DNA of 61,666 bases, taken from assembly GCA_002351725.1 (NCBI GenBank), contig DEHD01000033.1:1-61666 (forward strand), given 5' to 3'. This document shows, piece by piece, positions 60,262 to 61,666 of this stretch. The stretch is from Prevotella sp. UBA2809 (GTDB taxonomy: Bacteria > Bacteroidota > Bacteroidia > Bacteroidales > Bacteroidaceae). Positions within the stretch are counted from its first letter, which is position 1, and every line of letters starts with the position of its first letter. The notes beneath the pieces were generated by a model. The model had not been told where the DNA came from, did no database searches, and worked only from the letters and a program-made list of their open reading frames with translations. A program made the position numbers and the translations under genes.

Positions 60262-60900
60262 TTATCCTATGTATTTCAGAATCAAGTCTACAGCCTCTTC
60301 CTCGGTCTTGCCATCCATATTGATAACAAGATCGTAGTTACGAGTATCGTAACGTGATGTGTGAGCAAAGTTCTTCACATACTCCTCACGCAACTTGTCG
60401 ACCTCTTTGATAGATTTCTTGGCTTCCTCTTCAGTCTTATTCTGACGTCTCATCACACGCTTTATACGAGATTCCATCGGAGCCTGGATAAGAATACTGA
60501 CATGATTAGGATGTGACTTCAGTACGAAGAAACCTGAACGGCCTGCGATGACACATGATTCATCGTGGGCCATACCAAGCAGGATTTCCTTCTCTGCCTT
60601 GAATATCATGTCGGTAGTAAGCGTTTCGGGCTCATCGTCGTCCTGATTTACAAAGTTATTTGGATTAACACTATGGCCTAAACCTACAACACGCTTGAAG
60701 TTTGCCCACCAGCTGTTGCTTTGACCTTTCAGACGCTCAATCTCCTCGACAGAAAGCTTATACTTATCCTCCAAAGCCTTGATAAGCGCCTTGTCGTAGA
60801 ATGGAACATCAAGCTTTTCGGCCAACAAACGACCTACAGTACGACCACCACTACCCAACTCACGGTTAATTGTGATAACAAATTTCTCGTTTCTATTCAT
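60262..60900 (-). CDS. cytidylate kinase-like family protein
   Basis: 212-residue P-loop kinase-like protein (AAA_26 family). Walker A region ITINRELGSGGRTVGRLLAE (the GSGGRTVG pattern replaces the classical GKS), the FYDKALIKAL segment and CVIAGRSGFFVLK, and an Arg-rich lid (RIKRVMRRQNKTEEEAKKSI). It resembles cytidylate kinase but the real substrate is not known. Promoter box TACCTTTG on the minus strand at 61028-61035, leader of about 120 bases. Confidence 0.88.
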   Translation of the reverse strand: MNRNEKFVITINRELGSGGRTVGRLLAEKLDVPFYDKALIKALEDKYKLSVEEIERLKGQSNSWWANFKRVVGLGHSVNPNNFVNQDDDEPETLTTDMIFKAEKEILLGMAHDESCVIAGRSGFFVLKSHPNHVSILIQAPMESRIKRVMRRQNKTEEEAKKSIKEVDKLREEYVKNFAHTSRYDTRNYDLVINMDGKTEEEAVDLILKYIG

Positions 60901-61027
60901 AATACTTATATTTGTTTTTAGTTATAGATATCGTTACTTGTTAAAATAAGCCTTCAGATTGCAAATATAATAAATAATACTTACACATCAAACTTTTATT
61001 AAGAAAATTTAATTTTTGTGCTTACTG

Positions 61028-61035
61028 CAAAGGTA
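61028..61035 (-). promoter_or_regulatory. -7 promoter box for the cytidylate-kinase-like gene
   Basis: CAAAGGTA on the plus strand (TACCTTTG on the minus strand), just past the sdhB terminator. Confidence 0.65.
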
Positions 61036-61057
61036 AGAAATAATTAAGAAAATAAAA

Positions 61058-61085
61058 GCGCGCCGCAGAAAAACTGCAGCGCGCC
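61058..61085 (-). terminator. strong intrinsic terminator after sdhB
   Basis: Read on the minus strand, GGCGCGCTGCAG and CTGCGGCGCGC form an 11-pair GC-rich stem (one mismatch) around five T residues, followed by TTTTATTTTC. It lies 23 bases beyond the sdhB stop. Confidence 0.92.
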
Positions 61086-61108
61086 TATTATAAATAAGGT
61101 GTAAACCT

Positions 61109-61666
61109 TTAGTCTGCGAGCTTTGCCTTAATCATCTCGCGGTTCAAGCGAGCGATGTTAGCGATGGTCTCGTTCTTAGGACATACTGCCTCGCAAGCGC
61201 GAGTGTTGGTGCAGTTACCGAAGCCGAGCTCGTCCATCTTGGCAATCATGTTCTTAACACGACGTGCAGCCTCTACGCGACCCTGTGGAAGCAGAGCAAG
61301 CTGAGATACCTTAGATGATACGAACAGCATGGCAGAACCATTCTTACAAGCAGCAACGCAAGCGCCACAGCCGATGCAAGATGCGCAGTCCATAGCCTCG
61401 TCGGCATCCTCCTTAGGAATCAGAATAGCGTTAGCATCCTGAGCCTGACCTGTGCGGATAGTGGTATAACCACCGGCCTGGATAATCTTATCGAAGGCGT
61501 TACGGTCAACCATACAGTCCTTGATTACAGGGAAGGCAGCTGAGCGCCAAGGCTCAACGGTGATAACATCACCATCGTTGAAACGGCGCATGTAGAGCTG
61601 ACATGTGGTAGCACCACGCTCTGTAAGACCGTGAGGTGTACCATTGATGTAGAGTGAGCACATACC
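61109..61666 (-). CDS. sdhB: succinate dehydrogenase/fumarate reductase iron-sulfur subunit (partial)
   Basis: The last 185 residues or so of SdhB/FrdB; the N-terminal 2Fe-2S domain lies beyond the window end. Visible are GMCSLYINGTPHG, then the ferredoxin-type Cys clusters CASCIGCGACVAAC and CTNTRACEAVCP that bind the 4Fe-4S and 3Fe-4S centres. The protein passes electrons between the flavoprotein and the membrane subunit in succinate/fumarate metabolism. In Bacteroidales this is usually fumarate reductase making succinate. The Met at 61663 is internal, not the start. Confidence 0.93.
   Translation of the reverse strand, partial: GMCSLYINGTPHGLTERGATTCQLYMRRFNDGDVITVEPWRSAAFPVIKDCMVDRNAFDKIIQAGGYTTIRTGQAQDANAILIPKEDADEAMDCASCIGCGACVAACKNGSAMLFVSSKVSQLALLPQGRVEAARRVKNMIAKMDELGFGNCTNTRACEAVCPKNETIANIARLNREMIKAKLAD

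Noticed and set aside
1..61666. Prophage, insertion sequence, tRNA or rRNA genes
   Set aside because: No transposase, integrase, capsid or tail genes, and no tRNA or rRNA sequence was recognised by eye in the gaps; a covariance-model scan was not possible.

Overview
The window looks like a chromosome segment of a Bacteroidales bacterium, most likely a gut or rumen Prevotella-type organism. The evidence is the Bacteroidetes promoter box TAnnTTTG in front of many genes (often with TTG about 20 bases upstream), few classical Shine-Dalgarno sites, a hybrid two-component regulator, a GH10 xylanase with the C-terminal tail common in Prevotella secreted proteins, a BT4734-type primase/DUF3987 protein, a TIGR04076 protein and a DUF2851 protein. 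The genus is inferred from gene content; no rRNA or tRNA was seen.

Layout. 1-6788: minus-strand operon dapB-lepB-WbqC-like followed by a hybrid two-component sensor. 6838-10987: plus-strand operon panB-panC-panD-coaBC-coaX, almost the whole vitamin B5/coenzyme A route; coaD lies in a second operon at 47 kb. 10984-16554: a lipoprotein PP2C phosphatase, an exported M23-like/S41 fusion, and an AAA-DUF4143 ATPase with 33-bp repeats in its promoter. 16808-21942: a BlaI/M56 sensor pair followed by a TlpA gene fragment, an intact TlpA-type thioredoxin and a TPR protein, bracketed by two near-identical terminator hairpins. 21958-27120: accessory cassette with a primase-helicase, two unknown proteins, inverted repeats and an AT-rich palindrome. 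27145-43528: CAT-like protein, M16 protease, DUF2520 protein, dprA-DUF2851, dusB, alanine dehydrogenase, uracil permease, and a scattered xylan/plant-polysaccharide set (CE2-like esterase, GH30, GH10). 43857-45102: low-GC island with two orphan immunity-like genes and a second AT-rich palindrome with iterons and a 22-bp-period array. 45499-49375: lemA-ruvB-coaD-ybeY-FMN_bind-HAD operon. 49377-58689: minus-strand genes (GNAT-like, topoisomerase IV B, S41 protease; TonB receptor, sugar-isomerase-like, THUMP-like methyltransferase). 58832-61666: Na+/alanine symporter, cytidylate-kinase-like protein, and the 3' part of the succinate dehydrogenase/fumarate reductase iron-sulfur subunit.

Most interesting points. 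(1) Two unrelated-in-sequence loci (26676-26855 and 44768-44910) share one architecture: short iterons, an inner inverted repeat, an AT-rich core, and the iterons again in opposite orientation, each followed on the right by a degenerate array with a period near 22 bp. One is attached to a primase-helicase gene cassette, which makes an origin-like or element-end role plausible; no recombinase is visible. (2) An octamer repeat (GTGAAARR)n fills gene-gene spacers starting at the upstream stop codon, and also runs through coding sequence, where it encodes the core of a signal peptide. (3) A two-gene orphan immunity cluster lies beside the second palindrome.
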